From assembly GCA_051010055.1 (NCBI GenBank), contig JBPCVY010000166.1, forward strand, positions 1 to 25,687: a stretch of 25,687 nt of DNA. Direction: 5' to 3'. The position numbers and the translations under genes were made by a program. Under the pieces are notes generated by a model. That model was not told the origin of the DNA and ran no database searches. It saw only the letters and a list, made by a program, of their open reading frames with translations. Origin of the DNA: CAJQND01 sp051010055 (lineage in GTDB: Bacteria; Pseudomonadota; Alphaproteobacteria; Rhizobiales; CAJQND01). The first letter of the stretch is position 1, and each line of letters begins with the position of its first letter. Below are positions 23,979-25,687 of the stretch, piece by piece.

Positions 23979-25147
23979 CTAAGCGGATTGCTGATAGCCT
24001 TTCAACTGTAGTGCGGCTTCGGCGTAGCCGCCGCGCGCGCCATCAATGAAATGGATATGATCGTCGCGGGTTACTGATGGAACGATGCACGTCATTATCG
24101 CCTGGTCCTGCTCTGAGATGCCAAAAGTGACAAGGCCTTTGTCTTCAGCTGCCCGCAATAGGGAAAGCAGTTTCTGCTTTGTGGCTTCATCACAATCAAT
24201 GGTCATTTTCAGCCCATCGTCAAATATTCGGAAATCGGCGTTTTTTCCAACCGTTTCAACATAGTGCGCCGGGTCAAATGCACCGGCCTTTATGCCGGTT
24301 TTGAAGAAGATAAGCGCGATGAATCTCTCTGCAAGAAGCTGCATCTTCCGCCAGCGCAAGAAACGCTTCTGGTGCGAAGCACGCGCCTCCAGCTCAAGCC
24401 CCTCGGGAGGCCACACATAGCCCGGCCCCTTTTCAGGCGCCGGGTGCCCGGCCCTTTCCAGATGTTCTGCCAAATTGATTATGTTCCGGAAAACCTCCGC
24501 CACATTACCGGCGGGTGCGGATTGTACCGGTAAAATCAAAACGGAGAGTATCTGGCCGTTTGCAGAATTCATCGGCGTCCACCGGCAGGAAATCCCGGTA
24601 AGGTCAGGAAATGCGCCGTCCGGTGCAATCGATACACGATAGTTTCCTTCTTTCATTTGCGCATCGGCCCATGCAACTCTGCCACCTGTGAACATCGCAT
24701 AATCAACGCCTTTTGATGCGCGATATCGCGCCACTTGCACGTCAAATCCTGCCTGCCTGATATCAGCTATGGGAATGACAGCGCCGCGTAATTTCAGCTC
24801 GAACTCATCCAATGCCCACCGCTGGACATCGGATAAAGCTGCTTTGGCGCCGGTTTCGTGGCCGACGGGAAGGGCAAATACCGCTCCATCTCCGCCAAAA
24901 GCATAAGGGAACGGCACCCCTTGCAAGGCGTTGATTTGGGCGGAAATGACCGCAGCCCCGATGGTGCTGATGGTTTTGTAGCGCCTTTAGCGATTTCTTC
25001 GGTGGAGCCCACAATGACTGCTGCGCCGATAACCCATCCATCCGGTATTGGCTGGTAAACGCGCCCATCTGCAAGCTGGCTGAAGTTTTCCTGTATGGGT
25101 AATCGTTCATAAAAATCGTTTTGCGATAGAGAAGAGCGTTCGGTCAC
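23979..25147 (-). pseudogene. DUF3095-family protein with one frameshift
   Basis: About 389 aa when repaired, typical for DUF3095. From GTG 25147 (AGAGGAA eight bases upstream) the first 54 residues read FSQLADGRVYQPIPDGW and IVGSTEEIAKG. The family sequence then continues in another frame as RYKTISTIGAAVISAQINAL, FPYAFGGDGAVFALP and onward to 23979. One base is missing near 24981-24985 (GCGCC on the plus strand). IVGST and GGDG recall class III nucleotidyl cyclases, but that link is my inference. The first motif's expected Asp (ADIVGST) is Val here (AVIVGST), a GAC to GTC change. It is convergent with the ManC-like gene, 16 bases apart. Confidence 0.78.
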
Positions 25148-25217
25148 AGCGCCGTTTCCTCTAGCTCGCGGGATGGGGGCCTATCCTGGCGGAACTACGC
25201 GCCAGATGACAATAGCC

Positions 25218-25256
25218 CAATTGAAACGCCCGCCGGAGCGAAAGCTGCGGCGGGCG
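25218..25256 (-). terminator. Probable terminator of the small basic secreted-protein gene
   Basis: CGCCCGCCG (25227-25235) pairs perfectly with CGGCGGGCG (25248-25256), continued by AGC/GCT around a GAAA loop. On the minus strand it is followed by TTTCAATT, and it lies about 40 bases after the stop at 25297. The T-tract is short, so termination may be partial. Confidence 0.55.
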
Positions 25257-25296
25257 GTGTTGCTATGCGCGCCTCTTGAGGCACGGAATGATGCTC

Positions 25297-25548
25297 TTAG
25301 TAGTACCAGCGCATGCAACGACGATACTTGCGCAGGAAGCGATAGCGGCCAGTGCGATGGAACTTACGTTTCCAGTGGCGGCAAGGATTGCCATAATAAC
25401 GGGGCTCATGATATCCGCCGCCCCAATAAGGGGTGCCGACGTGAAGGTGGAACTTGGCGCCTGCCTGTGCAGAGCCTGTGGTGGTGCCAATGGCGCCAAC
25501 TGAGATGATTGCGACGGTGGCGGCGGCTGCGAGAGTTTGCTTCAACAT
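25297..25548 (-). CDS. Small basic aromatic-rich secreted protein
   Basis: 83-aa protein with a clear signal peptide ending near GSAQA. The mature part of about 54 residues is rich in Gly, Tyr, His, Arg and Lys (VGTPYWGGGYHEPRYYG, then a basic stretch ending MRWYY) with two cysteines. Similar Gly/Tyr/His-rich exported proteins are common in rhizobia and of unknown role. AGGAG lies before the ATG at 25548. Upstream (25660-25680) are two ATTCAT copies 11 bases apart that might be a regulator site. Confidence 0.7.
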   Translation of the reverse strand: MLKQTLAAAATVAIISVGAIGTTTGSAQAGAKFHLHVGTPYWGGGYHEPRYYGNPCRHWKRKFHRTGRYRFLRKYRRCMRWYY

Positions 25549-25687
25549 TTTTTCGGTCTCCTGAGGTCTGGTTCGTTTGGTTTCGTGTGTTGTGGTTTTT
25601 GTTTTGCCGGTGACGATGAATGAGGTTTTAGCCGACCCCCATTGAACCCGGTCTGAATGGCGTATTCATTTTGCATTCATGTTCGAA

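Noticed and set aside
1..25687. CRISPR array, prophage, IS element, tRNA or rRNA
   Set aside because: No spaced identical repeats, transposase, integrase, phage structural gene or cloverleaf/rRNA sequence was seen on either strand.

Overview
The window looks like a chromosomal segment of an alphaproteobacterium, most likely Hyphomicrobiales (Rhizobiales). The reasons are a choline-dependent phosphatidylcholine synthase, FNR/FixK-type boxes, moderate-to-high GC, and many short secreted proteins of rhizobial style. I see no tRNA, rRNA, IS element, phage gene or CRISPR array. It reads as ordinary chromosome with accessory catabolic genes.

Positions 1-5751 hold an aerobic benzoyl-CoA ('box') pathway block: the 3' part of a benzoate-CoA ligase, an alpha/beta hydrolase, a divergent BoxR/BzdR-type repressor (HTH plus shikimate-kinase-like domain), then boxC and boxB. 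The boxR-boxC intergenic region carries a TATAAT -10 box and TTGCA direct repeats that fit a BoxR operator. The reductase boxA and the aldehyde dehydrogenase boxD are not in the window. Phosphatidylcholine synthase follows.

Positions 6599-10013 look like a low-oxygen stress module: a tandem universal stress protein, a small class I cytochrome c, a small secreted Cys protein, and a fused APH-like kinase/P-loop ATPase. It contains two FNR/FixK-like palindromes. A third lies upstream of a DUF1488-like gene at 17944. The intergenic DNA at 8204-8330 folds into two strong stem-loops.

Positions 10036-13806 contain a possible small ORF, a GNAT acetyltransferase, a TerB-like protein, two overlapping SDR dehydrogenases and a class I glutamine amidotransferase. 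A strong terminator at 13994-14020 ends what may be a small RNA.

Positions 14036-18511 contain a secreted protein with three Ig-like repeats and a clear frameshift, a Sec-less GrdB-like protein, an OmpA-family envelope protein, the DUF1488-like gene and a one-helix membrane protein.

Positions 18660-25548 contain an M20 amidohydrolase divergent from an M81/MlrC protein, a tiny secreted protein, and a ManC/AlgA-like protein. The nucleotidyltransferase signatures of that last protein are eroded, and it carries an acidic Pro/Glu/Ala tail of about 148 residues. A frameshifted DUF3095 gene and a small basic secreted protein follow.

Two genes carry well-supported one-base deletions and a third lesion is possible. 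This could be real decay or sequencing/assembly error. The most unusual items are the ManC-like protein, the FNR-linked stress module, the repeat protein and the structured intergenic RNAs.
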